DNA of 64,000 nt, from contig JAZGUH010000379.1 in the NCBI GenBank assembly GCA_037893225.1, positions 439,001-503,000 on the forward strand. Reading direction: 5' to 3'. Shown in pieces: positions 1-12,030 of this stretch. The number at the start of each line of letters is the position of its first letter. The first letter of the stretch is position 1. Under the pieces are notes generated by a model. The model saw only the letters and a list, made by a program, of their open reading frames with translations. It was not told the DNA's origin and did no database searches. The position numbers and the translations under genes were made by a program. This stretch comes from Hippasteria phrygiana (taxonomy: Eukaryota > Echinodermata > Asteroidea > Valvatida > Goniasteridae).

Positions 1-3
1 GAT

Positions 4-55
4 AATGGTTCCGAAAAGAACCAGATGTATAAACAAAGTTCTTTTCGGAACCATT
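4..55. repeat. perfect 18-bp hairpin at window edge
   Basis: Arms 4-21 and 38-55 are exact reverse complements around a 16-nt loop. It could be the end of an inverted-repeat element whose remainder lies outside the window. Confidence 0.8.
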
Positions 56-941
56 CTCTCAATTAAGAAATATTTCCACATGGTCTTTTCACAAACTTTT
101 CATTTATAAATAATTTTGGCTACACGTGTACTAACCTGGGTTTTGACGAAACGAATCACGCGGCCATATTGCATTTAAAAAGTCTTTTATCTATTAAACA
201 ATCTTCAAGCAAAAAGAGGCTGTGCCAGGAACACTGTAAAGTTTTCTTTCTTTAATTTGGATGTAACAAAATATACGAATACAATTTATGATCGATAAAA
301 TATATGCAATGACCTTTGCCCCTACAATCATCTACCAGTCTTCGGATGTGGCACTCTCCTGATTCATTTAAAGATGTATAACATCCTTGCTATCTGAACA
401 TAAAAGTTACAGATGATGTCAGAAATAGAGTGCCATGTAGTATAAAGTACCTGTTTGTTCAAAATGTTTTTCTATGATTTGTTAAGCAGGGAAAATCCAT
501 TGAAGTTTTCAGTCAGAGTCTCTATGAATGAATATAGTTTGGGTCTAAAACCTTACAAAAAACTCTGAAAAATCTGAAATGAAAGCAAAAGCTTTAAATT
601 ACACTGAATATGTTGTCCTGTAATTTCTTTGTGAAAGTTTTATTTAGTAATTAAGCCATGGTTTCAAGGAATTTCCTTTCATAAGCTTGTTGATGATCTT
701 TCAAGGGAAAAGCTGCTAAGCTTTAATAGTAATCCCCTGCTCGCTAATGATCTTGGCATGAAATAATTATGAGAAGGGGATGGCTCTAGGTCCTTGGATC
801 AAAAAATTTATGATGAATGGACTGTTATGGACTGTCGTCAAGTTAAAACAGTTTACTCATTCAGAATAAAAAATCGTCACCCCCCACTAAAAATTCCCAA
901 ACGCAGAAAATAATAGCATTATAAAGAAAAATCACTGTGAG

Positions 942-989
942 CCCCCCCCCCCCCCCCCCCCACTGTAACATACACCCCCCCCCCCCCCC
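942..989. repeat. two poly-C tracts
   Basis: Cytosine runs of 20 (942-961) and 15 (975-989) separated by 13 bases. Lengths of such runs are unreliable in assemblies. Confidence 0.9.
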
Positions 990-1223
990 AATCTCCCCCT
1001 ATGGAGACAGCCCTGGCTACACTGCTGTCAGGGTGTGATGTAAATGTCATCCAACGAACAGCAGACTGACTGACTATTTTTTACACAAGTAAAGGGTGTC
1101 TACAAAAAGTTATGCAAACTGATATTGTTACATTCTCAAAGTACAAATGTAGTTAACAACCGTGTTAATCTGCTAGATAGATAAATATTGGAGGTAACAC
1201 TTTAAAGACTAACTAAAATTAAG

Positions 1224-1303
1224 ATTATAGCATAAGCTTTCATAGCTACAAGCTACTTGCATCTGATGAATTAGCTGTAGCTACGAAAGCTTTTGCCATA
1301 ATT
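1224..1303. repeat. imperfect inverted repeat, about 38-bp arms
   Basis: The sequence from ATTATAGCATAAGC to the matching GCCATAAT end folds back on itself with a few mismatches. It is probably a mobile-element terminus. Confidence 0.65.
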
Positions 1304-1859
1304 CGTCATTATTTGTGTATGGATATGCTGGAAATAGGCCTAGTTGGAAATACCACTGGAGTTTAGTATTTAAATGTTTTCAAGGTAGCTTTGAGCACTG
1401 ACTTTATCACTGACATAAAGCATATCAAACCAATAAACATAACTGGTCAGTGACGAAGGATGGAAATTTGTAAATCTGCTCATCTTTTAAATTTTTTTTT
1501 TTTATAAATCTCAGATATATCCTATTAGTTCTTGAAGCAGTTCCAGTGAATTCAATGAAATGTATTAAGCATGAGCTGTTTCGCAAAACAATCATTAAGC
1601 AGGTCATATTTGATTGGAGCTTTCATTTAAATCTCCATGGAAGATATTTGCATTTAAGAATTCTAGTAAACAAGTTTTCAAAATGTCACACGTTTAAAAT
1701 TGGAGACAGGATCAGTATAATCAATACTGGCCTGGAGGCAATTAAGGGCAGGGAATTCAAAGGATCAAAATATTTGTATATGCAATGCCTTAGTACTGCC
1801 ATCTATTCCCAGAGGGAGTGAGTACAAAATCTGGAACTTCCCAGAGGAATTGATTACAT

Positions 1860-1865
1860 TTTATT
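1860..1865 (-). other. candidate polyadenylation signal of DCLRE1A
   Basis: AATAAA on the minus strand about 325 bp past the DCLRE1A stop codon. It is in a plausible place for the 3' end, but such hexamers are common in AT-rich DNA. Confidence 0.25.
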
Positions 1866-2190
1866 CAATTGTCTAATGGTGTATACAGGAACTTTTAAAC
1901 AATACTGCATTGAGCCTTTCAACTAAAAACAATCAACACACATTTAGTTTTTGAATAATTACTTTACAAATGTTGAATTATTTGATAATAGTAAAGATGC
2001 AAAAGCAACCAAGAATGGACGTCTTTTTTGGAGGGTTGCAGACACCCAAAAAAGAACAAAGATTTTGTATTAGCAGAGTTTGTACAGAATTTCTGTCCAA
2101 ATTCAGTAAGCACAAAATGGTGCATGTAAGTGTGGAATTACATGGTCAGTAGAGGCATGACACTTGGCCTTTTTCACTGATTGTCAAAGT

Positions 2191-5100
2191 TCAATGATGC
2201 GTATCATTCACCCAGTTCAAGATTCTAGAATTCCTTGCTGTCTTCGGTGACACTCTTCCTCCCAGAGACGACTCGGGTCCTTCACTCAACCACGCCTTGA
2301 AATGCTTGTTCATTGCGTCTCGACTCGTGGCACTTCCAACATTGACCGTTGGTATTATGCGATTAGGACGGATGAACTTGACGAATCGTCGTAGCTCACT
2401 ATAGCTGCTATGCTCACTGTAAGGCACTCCTACAGTATCCACAATCCACAAAAAGTATTGTTTATACCTGTTTCTATTATACAGGAATTTTGAGCTTTAT
2501 GTTTTCATTCTGTACTTATCATACGATGGTTTACCCTGTCAACACATTTTCTTCAAGGTAAACAAAATGTGTGCATTCAAATATCTATAAAACAGGTATA
2601 AGTCAGCACAAAATTTGAAATTCTTACCATAAATTGATATCGGTCCATTCTTGGAGGGTTTGATGTCCCACAAACACGTCCTCTTTCCACTATGAGTCCA
2701 GCCAGTCGGCTTGAAAGCTACGACTGAATCATACCGGTCAGATAACTTTGACAGGTACTCCTTCAGGTTCTGATCAGAAAATAAAAATAAAAAGAGCATC
2801 TGGTTGCAAGTTAACTAAGCCGAAACATGTCGCACAAATGACTGAGATCTTTGACAAATTGATCTCAGAAGAAACTTTCAGGGTGATTTAATAATTTTGT
2901 GTAAATGAACAAAGAAAATTGGGAGAATGTAAAAAGACGAGGCAAGATTGTCTAATAATTGGTGGAGTGCCGGTATGGTATTCCGGAGGTAGAGGAGGTT
3001 ACACCGCCAACAAATAGATACATTTGTACAACAGAGAGACAGGTTTCCAATCACAGTCTGCTAATCACCTGTATTACCTTGTTCATCTGAGGATATTTCT
3101 CGGTATATTTCAATTTAATAGCACTGGAAAAGCACCCGGATACCTGGCAAGTTATAAGCAATTGTCCTAAATGTTTGCACCTCAACCAAAAGTTCTTCAC
3201 CTAATACAAAATGGCTCATGGGTGTCAAGCTTGTTCCATGACACGATGTGAAAAATGTCCTTGCCAGGGCAAACACATTTGTCCCAATGAAGAAAGATAT
3301 TTACATGGCAGAAGCATCTGTTAATTTTTACATTAACCCTCCTATACTTATAACTATCACAGCCTATCAAAAACTCTAAACACCAACTCTCACAGTTTGT
3401 GTGTGTTTCAACCTGTCACTTGATAGGTTTTGATATACAGGGTGTATAAAATAAACCAGACACTCAGAAAATAACTGATAAATCAATGAAATTGGTCATC
3501 TCACAATATACCTTCACGTAGATAGGTAGAACAGCTCTTCCAGCTTTAAAACCAGTAATTTTATTGATATTGCTCCATGCATGACTGAACAATGGTTATT
3601 GTTGCAAACAGTGTCGAAATTGACTTGCGCATACCTGCGAGGTGCAGTGAAGGACAATGGAATAAACGAACACATAAACGAGCACATGTCCTCATCTTAC
3701 ACATCTTTTATATTATCCTTTAACCCTAATTAACTCCCTGGGGTGTGTGGAAAATCATATGGATATTGGAGGATTCAGGACTGTTAGGGAATAATGAAGG
3801 CTATGTTTTTCAGACAATCTTGCAACATTAATCCTCCACATATCCACCATTTTGCTCTTTGTGCTCGAGTTAGCATCCTGCCGACAGCTCTTCTCACCAG
3901 AGAGACGAATCACTGTCGAAGTGAACATTCTTAGGCAGGACATACAAATGGTGAGAAGAGCTGTCGGCGGGATGCTAACTCGAGCACAACGCTGCGTACA
4001 GCGAAATGGTGGATATGTGGAGGATTAATGTTGCAAGATTGTCTGAAAAACATTGTCTTCATTATTCCCTAACAGTCCTGAATCCTTTAATATCCATATG
4101 ATTTTCCACACACCCTAGTGAGTTAATTAGGGTTAAAGGATAATAAAAAAGATGTGTAAAAGGAAAATCATTTCAAAAGATGCAAAATTGCCAAGACGGC
4201 CAACATTTATTTAACTTTAGAAAGAAAAATAAATAAATAATGAACCTGATGGGAGATTGTTGCCATGGTAACCACATGAAGTCTTGATGACTTTTTATCC
4301 AGTGTCAGCATAGACTGCAGACGGCTGTCCCCCAGGCACTCAAGTATGTTCTTCTTGTCCTTAGCAACAAATATTTGGCAGCCAAGTGCCTCAGCAATGG
4401 CTGCAAAAGAAAGACGTATAGAGATTGGCATAATGAAGGATGAGTGAGGAGAAAGATGTCAAGACAAAGATGGGATAAGAAATGAACACAGATGTTAGAT
4501 ATAGGACTTGAAACTTACACTGGTCTTCTGGATCGAGTTTAGTAATTTAAGCATTGGTCTAGTAGACTCCAAGACCAAACTAGACCAGTAAGCTGGCAAT
4601 TTTTTCAAATCTTATCATATTGTTTTCAATCTTCCAAAAATTATACATTAATAGAGTATTTATAATAAGGACAGATAGCCAATGACACACAGAGGCACGA
4701 ACAAACAGATTCTTCAAGACTACAAGCAGCCAGTTGAACTGTGAATCGTAAATGTAGACCGTTACCAATGAACATCTTCTCTTTGCCTATGGTGTAGGTA
4801 CCGCACACGAGAAGTGTTCTGTCATTCCGCTTTACTGCATTGACAGCAACTTGCACTGCGTATTCTATAACCTCAGCCTGGGTAGGAAAGTCATATTGCG
4901 GATCCAAGTATCTGAAACAAAGAACACAAATCTATAAACATGGATTTCCCTTCCCTGCAGATAGTATTAACCTCTTAAAAATGGACAATGGCCATAGCCG
5001 CGGTTTGAAAAGAGACCACCTGGCCGGCTGTCGTCTATACGTGCTTTCTTGTGCATACTCAATCCATTGTCTGCCTACTGTTTGCATCACGCTTGGCTGC

Positions 5101-8100
5101 ACAAGCCCGTATTGGCATACCAACACCCCATTAATAACAGCTGGACAGAATGGGTTAACTCTGAATACTCGGTGTTTTCTGAGAGCCTGTGAGAAAAAGC
5201 TCTCTCCAGTTGAAGTCAAATAGTTTTTTTTTAAACATCTTAAAAAGCACAGAGCATCATACTAATACTACATTGGAAAAGTCAACAAAGATTTACACAT
5301 TCCCCAAGTAAATTCCATCTTAAGTCACTCAGAGCACAGTATTTCAAAGTGGTTATTCCCAGCGCTTTCTACGATGGGCATATGACTCTGATCAATACAG
5401 TTTTTATCAGAAAACATTAGGAAGTGATGATGATATTTACGTCGTGTCCAGGAAGAGTTGATCAACATGGCAGCTTCGGAGTTGAGAGAGGTCTTCCATT
5501 GCAGGATCAGCCCTGAAATCACCAGTGTGGAGGAAAACTCTGCCATCATTCAGACAGAACAAAAACAAGACGGCTCCAGGACAGCTGAAATGTAAAGTAT
5601 CCAAAGAAAAATTTCAGTTTATCTATTTTTACTCGGCATTTTTGACATCCGGGGTAGGTAACATTTTGCTAGCTCCATAAACATGGCCAGTCTACTGGAA
5701 AAAAAAGCAACTAATTTTTTTTTAATATTTTGAATTACACAAGTGAAAAGCTGCTTGTTGGAGTGATTGTACACTTACCTGTGCCTACCAATTTGGCATG
5801 TCACCCATTCTTGGATGTCCTGTTCTCATGTAATTTTCGCAGGAATTATGGCATTTTTTCAGCAGAAACTGCAAGCGAATGAAGCATCCGTGAATGCTCG
5901 ATACATTGCTTAATTCGCAGGCAATGGTAAGTGTACTATAACAAAAACAAGTTTTAAAATGTGCAGGTATTTACATGATGTCCATTACTCTGGCCACATT
6001 TATAGGGCTAACATTTTGCCAATGTTGATTAAGGAGAAGGGACTTGCTTGTACGTGTGCAGTATAGCTGCTTTTCTTAACTTTTGTATACATGTACACAA
6101 ACTGGTGATGCTTGTACTCTATATGTAAAAATCATAAGAACTTTTCCATGATGAAAAATTGATTCTAACAGCATTCATTAACCCTAACTCCTGTGGCACT
6201 TTTACTGGGAAGTGTCCTCAACCTGTCAAAATCCAACACTATGCAGTATACCTATGGCACATTCTTTGTACAAATTGGGGCATATAGCTCCATGTCAAGT
6301 AATGGTGCCAAGGCTGCACAAAATACAACACAACGAGGTGTTGGATTTTGGCAGATTTGGGACAGTTAGGGTTAAAAATGGGCAACATACTGGTTTGCTT
6401 CAAGTAGTGTGACTTCAACCCCATTCACCACACAAGCTTCGTTCATGGGCAACGGACACAAAAACTTGGCTGCAACTTTAATCCTCATCCTGACCAAGTT
6501 AGCTGTGATCTAAATGACAAATAACAACATCCATGGATTTGCATTAGTTAACAGCAACTACTTGTATTATCATTAATTTGTATTTCATAATGTATAAATC
6601 TGAAGCTAATTTCATGACAGCTTGTGTGTAGAAATTCTGTATTTGCTATCTGGCTAGAAATTGAGACAACATCAACCTCACCTAACTTCAAACTTCTAAT
6701 GTCAAATTGATAACCAGTCAAAGTTGTATAACTGTTCAGATTTTTAACCCCGTGTTAATCTCATGTAAGGCTAAGGTTAATAGTATTTTTAACATTTAGA
6801 CAAAACTGGGGAGACTGCGGACACCAACACTGGTACAATAATGCAGGGGTTGCAGGTTCAAATCCTTTTCAAATCAACAGTCTTTGTTCATTTTTCTTTC
6901 AAATTTAATATAAAACAAAAAATAACGGCAGAGTGGGGGGTCGTAATTATTTAAATAGAGGCTTACCTTACTACAGTAGATTAGATGTTGAAAGTTCCTA
7001 GTCAGACCACCATAGTGATCATAGTGAAAGTGACTCAGGAAGTAAGCAGTGCATCCTGGGATATCACCATAGCGGAAAGCATCCACTACGAACGAGGTTC
7101 CTGATTTTGAAAAAAAATTAAACAAATACTTTAAAATGTTGATTCAATGGTAATTCCATTAAATATGCAATCTCAATACACTAGAATAACCAGGATATCC
7201 CAGGTTATGTGACACACCTTCACTGTACCCTGGATATCCCGGGTTGTGAGGATGTGCACTGAAAGTATGTATGTCAGCTGTGTTGACAATAGAACAGAAA
7301 GGATCAGTAACACCACAAATTATATTAAAAGAAAGAAGTTGCAAAAGAAATGCATCATCCTTGCCTTGTATCTTCTTGTAAAATGGACAAGGTCTCGGTG
7401 GTCTGTCTCCATTCTGACTCATCAGTGTTTGCCCGCCTCCATCATCTTGAGAAACTGGTCCATAAAATCGCCCACTTCTTGGTTTACCCCTGGAAGAACT
7501 AGGACTGTTAAAACTCCCTTGGGAGAATGACCTTTGACTGACCTTGATTGCGAGGTCAGAGTTCACAGCAGTGCTCTGTGTAAATCTAGTCCTGCTGACT
7601 GTCATCTGAGATGTTGGTTCTTGAGATGTTTTTTCCTTCTTCACAGCTCCCCATCCAAAGTAGCAGTCAAGAGAAGATTGCTTGAGAGGGTTGGAAGGCA
7701 CAACATTGGATATGGCACTTGAAATGGAACGTGAGAGGGTTCCCTGTTGTGACGATGTTGCATTTGCATTCACTGTGTGACATTCATCGCGTTCACTTTG
7801 TTGGTTATCAGATTCCTTCATTGGTGTATTTGTTCTTGTACCTTTTTTGCCCTGTGAGTTTTTGGGTTGAGTGGGACATGACATTAGATGTTCTTCATTT
7901 GTCATATTTTCTTGTTTAATAATATCGGCAGTTTCATTAGTTTGCTTTTCCAACTCACTACGCATGCAACAGTCACTGTTACTTTCATTTCGTCTTACTT
8001 CCTCTCTCTTGCACCTTTGGCAGCTGTTGTAAAACTGCTCCTGCTGATTATCTGCTGCATGCAACTGTTTCATGTTTGTCTGTGAGTAAGATGGAGTAAG

Positions 8101-9955
8101 TGTAGCATTATCTAACGAATCTTCCAGGTCTGAGTTGGTACTCTCACTGTCTTGGTTTTCCTCAACCACAACCTGAATATGACGAGTCTTTCTAGCTTTC
8201 ATCTGAAAGAATGACTGCGTACTAATCAACTTGCCAGACCGATGTTTCGTATCTTGAGACTTCCCACGTGGTGTGACCTTAATGCTAATGTCAACCTGGC
8301 TAGATTGATCAAAATCCAGATTCATGTTTCGAGCTCGTCCGTGAACCTTCGACACTGAACTTTTAATTGTACTCAGTGGGGAACTTTGAACATTTTGTTG
8401 GCAAGAGGCTGGTAGAGATTCGTTTGCAAGGTTTGGCAAGTTTTTGTGACTTTCTGGTTGCTCAGGGCTGTGGATGCAAATAGCATTAGGTGGTGTGGTC
8501 GTCAGTGGCTCAGTCTCGTGGTAAATGGATCCTGTATCAACCAGGATAGATTCCGACATCTCGCTCAAAACACTTGACTGTGTGTCATCAGTTTCTACAT
8601 TTTCCAACTGTGGATTTTTGTCTCCTTGTTCAGGCTTCCGTAAATCAGTGCTTGGTTTCTCACGACACAGTTGTGATTGATAGGCAAATATATCTTCATC
8701 ACTGCCACTGCACTGGCTTTCATCGATCTTATCCTCATCACCTGACTCCAAATTTAAACTCTCCCCCAAAGAAACTAACCTAGACTTCTTTGCAGCAGTT
8801 TTTAGCTTGTGCCTAATTGCATTCTCACTGCTTTTATTCTTTCTTGCGCTCTTCAGACTTCCATTCTGGGAAGAGACTACTCTACAAGCAGTATTTGTGA
8901 AATGGTTAGCTTTTGCCCTTGGTTGACTTACATATAGATTTGTGGAAGTTTTATTTTTAGGGCAAGTATTATTGGCAGAAGTGGGTGATAGATTGCATGA
9001 TGATTTTGGTGAAGACGATGGTGCTTCTGGCTGCTGTCTATTCTTTGTCGCATCATGATGGTGCCGTGTCACAGAGTCTGTTGGGAGGCATGGGGAGAGA
9101 AAAAACATGTGTAAATACCGATTTTCAATTAATAATGTATGCAGGACTTTTGTTTGGGCAAACCCTGGGTAAAGAAATAAATTCCATGTAACCTTGTTTT
9201 TCAGCTGTCTTGCTCCTTGCTTCAGATGGTAGCCTGGCTCTTGCTTCAGCCAGCTGGAAATGAGTAAATTTCCTGTAGTGGTAATCAATCGTCACATCAC
9301 AGGCTATCCCATAGGGGCATTCTAATCAAGAAAAAAAGGAATTGAAATGGAGACATTTTTAAGGCGTTGGTCTAGAGATCACATCCGGAGGTAGACACTC
9401 TGTGGTTCGTCTTAATTTTTACGGAAAGAGTTCCATATCCGGCCATCACTTATTTTCCCTTAACCCTAACCATCCCTAACCTGCCAAAATCAACACCCCA
9501 TTTGTGTTGAATTTTGTGTGATTGGGTACTGTAGAGCCTTGGCACCATCACTTTGCATGGGACTTGATGCCCTGATTTTGTCCAAGTACAAAGAATGTGC
9601 CATTGGTTTACTACACAGTGTTGGAGTTTGTGTGGTTAGGGAAGGATTCTAGTAAAAAGCCTTGGGCTGTTAGGGTTAATATGACTTAAAAACTACCAAA
9701 AAGTGTAAATCTGATAAAGAAACACGAATTTAGGAGGGAAAATAATTCAACTTATTCTTTGAAAATACTTTGACTCTTTCTGTCATGGCCCATAGACTTT
9801 GTGCACGAGGTCTAAGTGATGGCCGGATATTGAACTCTTTCCGAAATTTTTAAGGAAATGTGCCTCCTGCTAAGAAAAAAGCCGTGTCCTTTTTTTCATT
9901 CTTGGATGCATTAGGCCTACTAGTATAATTTCAACTGCTTCTGAAGACCCTAAAT

Positions 9956-9990
<35 letters not shown>

Positions 9991-10827
9991 TTATCATTCT
10001 ACAAAATACGTGGATAATTAGTTTAAATTAAGGACATATCTGATAAAACCACTGTGTTTTTAGTTGTCAAATTTATTTATGAATGTTATACCATCTTCAG
10101 CTGTTAGTGGTTTTGACAGGCATTCCGTCACATGACGTTCTGGTGAGTCAAGGACGAGGGCGCTAAACGGCATCTGGCAGAAAGGGCAGTACCCATTGGC
10201 ATATGGTCTGTGTGGCATTCTCCTATCACTGTCCACTCCGTCATTGTTTACTTCAGTCTTTTTAGCAGGTTGTTTAGTGGTGACCGTCCAATTTAACTTC
10301 TTCTTTGCATTCTTTGCTTCTTTTACAGCTTTAGAGCTTGACTTGTTTTGCCGTTTTGACCGCTTCTTGTCCACACTCGTTTTAGTTTTGTCCACAGTTG
10401 TAGAGCATGTAGAGGAATGCCTGTGCATCATTCTTGATGTTGTCGACGGTGTCGGTGATAAACACTTAAGTTTGATTTGAGATAGGGGTAGGCTTACGCC
10501 TAACGTTACATTGTCTTTGGGAATCTTGCCGCTCTTCTGTCTCGATGATCCAGGTAAAAGGTTGGCATCTGGTTTTTGTTGCTCCGATTTAACAGACAAT
10601 TTGATACTTTGGGATGCGTTCCGGGGTTTTCTCCTTGTTGCACGGCCTTTGTCTTGCCCGTGACTGCGAGATGTGGCATTTGGCCTCTGGCTCTGGCCAT
10701 GCTGGCGTCGCTTCTTCGCAGCTGGCCACGGTGACTTTCGCGGTGAATTCTGACTGCTGTTACCCTCCGATCTTTTCCTCCTTTTCATGGTTTTGTACTC
10801 CCATATGTCATCATCACTTTCCGTCAT
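2191..10827 (-). CDS. DCLRE1A: DNA cross-link repair 1A protein (SNM1A nuclease), complete, 10 exons
   Basis: Coding exons (minus): 10827-10092, 9321-9193, 9077-7365, 7100-6967, 6509-6391, 5584-5441, 4911-4766, 4400-4246, 2769-2628, 2429-2191; all phases join, giving 1218 aa. SNM1A is a nuclear 5'-3' exonuclease acting in interstrand cross-link repair. Seen: N-terminal DIWEYK motif shared with vertebrate SNM1A; UBZ4 finger C214-x2-C217-x14-H232-x3-C236; a Ser-rich disordered stretch (about 289-845); a PIP-box match QSSLDCYF at 755-762 (PCNA binding inferred); CPFYKKI at 852; metallo-beta-lactamase motifs D866, HFHYDH (883-888), H944 and D966; beta-CASP residues D990, H1118 (GWTHS) and H1146 (YSEHSS). 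All catalytic residues are present. ANHCPG is preceded by Glu, where I recall Asp in human. Intron 3 uses a GC donor; the other donors are GT. Longer than human (about 1040 aa), mainly in exon 3. The ATG at 10827 aligns with the vertebrate N-terminus. Confidence 0.95.
3699..4157. mobile_element. foldback element in DCLRE1A intron 8
   Basis: Left arm 3699-3899 and right arm 3949-4157 are near-perfect reverse complements around a 49-bp loop. Each arm carries a sequence closely matching the 70-bp TTAA-flanked element at 55069-55138. No coding capacity. It lies between the exons at 4400-4246 and 2769-2628. Confidence 0.85.
4967..5158. mobile_element. possible degraded TTAA-flanked element
   Basis: Bounded by TTAA at both ends, and its centre (CAATCCATTGT through GGCTGCACAAGC) resembles the TTAA element at 31219-31425. 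The terminal repeats match poorly. It starts about 55 bp from the acceptor of DCLRE1A exon 7. Confidence 0.35.
6178..6375. mobile_element. TTAA-flanked MITE, CCCTAAC family
   Basis: TTAA plus CCCTAAC at the left and GTTAGGG plus TTAA at the right, 198 bp overall. The interior shares TGGCACATTCTTTGTAC and GGTGCCAAGGCT with the copies at 9460-9679 and 61820-62040. It lies in DCLRE1A intron 5, with its end 15 bp from the 5' splice site at 6390. Confidence 0.85.
6790..6900 (+). mobile_element. possible tRNA-derived SINE remnant
   Basis: A Pol III B-box-like GGTTCAAATCC at 6855-6865 is followed by a T-rich tail resembling that of the clearer SINE at 18984. The A box is unclear. Confidence 0.35.
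7186..7250. repeat. short minisatellite in DCLRE1A intron 3
   Basis: Two units built around CAGGATATCCCAGGTT and TGGATATCCCGGGTT. The same unit, reverse-complemented, forms the array at 57762-57910 in an intron of the Ulp1-like gene. Confidence 0.6.
9414..9852. mobile_element. inverted-repeat element carrying a nested MITE
   Basis: Terminal repeats around CGGAAAGAGTTCCATATCC (left) and the complementary GGATATTGAACTCTTTCCG (right). A TTAA element sits inside it at 9460-9679. A second copy without that insertion lies at 57041-57213. It is in DCLRE1A intron 1. Confidence 0.8.
9460..9679 (+). mobile_element. TTAA-flanked MITE nested in the 9414-9852 repeat
   Basis: TTAA-CCCTAAC through GTTAGGG-TTAA, 220 bp. 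Comparison with the empty site at 57078-57081 shows that exactly the element plus one TTAA was added. Confidence 0.92.
9953..9993. repeat. TTTA microsatellite
   Basis: About ten tandem TTTA units. Confidence 0.9.
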
Positions 10828-12030
10828 TTTGGTATTGGGTGGAGAATGAAATTTTCTTGGAGGAGGAGGGATATTTTTGAAAGAGAGATGATTTTACCGG
10901 ATGCAATAATAGGTAATGCCGACCGCGATAAAAGCACAGCGCCCTCATGCGTGAGGCTTAAAACTAAACATGTTTCACGCGTGCGTAGCCTGCTGTAAAA
11001 ATAAGGAGCGCTATTTATTTTATTAAAATATAATGTTTTCACTTAAACAAACAATTCAGCTCGCATATCGCTAATGCCTAGTAATAAGTGAACTACCGCC
11101 CTCGCTGGAGTTGTAGAAGTCTATTAATATCGGGAAATGAAATCGAAATACATGTACATGAAAAATCGAGCTTTTTTTAAGTGAAAAAATAACAAATAAC
11201 CACAAAAAAGATGCGGCTTAAAAAAGAATGTGGCCGGGGACGATCAACTGGTTTTGTTTTTTTACTTGGCCTAATTGTATTTTAACAACATGGGCGTCCG
11301 GGGCCAGGTGTGCAAATGTCCCCAACCCACCCTCGAAAAAGATAATAAATTGGTTTTTCCATCGACCCAATGAATACTATCATTACATAATTATTTTATT
11401 ACCCATTTTTGCCCCTCCCATTTGCAAACGGATGTCAAAGGACTTGTGCATATCTATCTATGGTTAAAAGTGCGAGATCTGCGGCGCGTGCGCCGCGCCG
11501 CCAGTAAAATGCGTAATAAAAGAACCGGCGATTTTTACGTCTTTACCCCAACATCCCTTCAGTGTTTAAGAATAGGTGATTGTGCTTGGTGCCTGACTAA
11601 TTTTAATGACGATGACACCGTTTTCCGATTTGGACGGTTGTTCGCTCTGTGAGTGTGAGGAACACATCTGCGCCAAGGTTTTCAGCTTTAAAAGCCTTTT
11701 TTGACATTCAAGGTAGGAATATGTATTTTGTGTGCATACATCAGACCCATTTACTGGTTGATTTACGAAGTAATTCGTGTCGTTTTTAGGGTTTGTATTT
11801 TAATTTGAAAAAACAGTGATCGTAGATTTTGTAGCAACTGTCGTCTGGTATCTTGACGTCCTCAATGAAAAGGTAGCATGAAATGCTCTAGAACCAGTCG
11901 AGTAGAATTCACTGGAGTTTTCATTTTGATTGATCAAACAAACAATAGGATTGTAGTGCATGATTTCGATGTCTCGGGCGCGCAGAGAATTGTTGGACAG
12001 AAATTGGATAAACAAACCCATGTACGTGGG

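Larger units (their letters stand above)
1..2190. other. spacer downstream of DCLRE1A, no gene seen
   Basis: No coding signal beyond short chance frames. It holds the hairpin at 4-55, cytosine runs at 942-961 and 975-989, and an inverted repeat at 1224-1303. Confidence 0.6.

Noticed and set aside
1261..1295. CTGATGA followed by GAAA, like a hammerhead ribozyme core
   Set aside because: The sequence between the two motifs does not form a proper stem II directly next to them, and stem I/III pairing with a cleavable UH site is not convincing. Better explained as a palindromic repeat end.
1546..1821. 91-codon open frame downstream of DCLRE1A
   Set aside because: No recognisable motif, no splice partners and AT-rich composition like the surrounding non-coding DNA.
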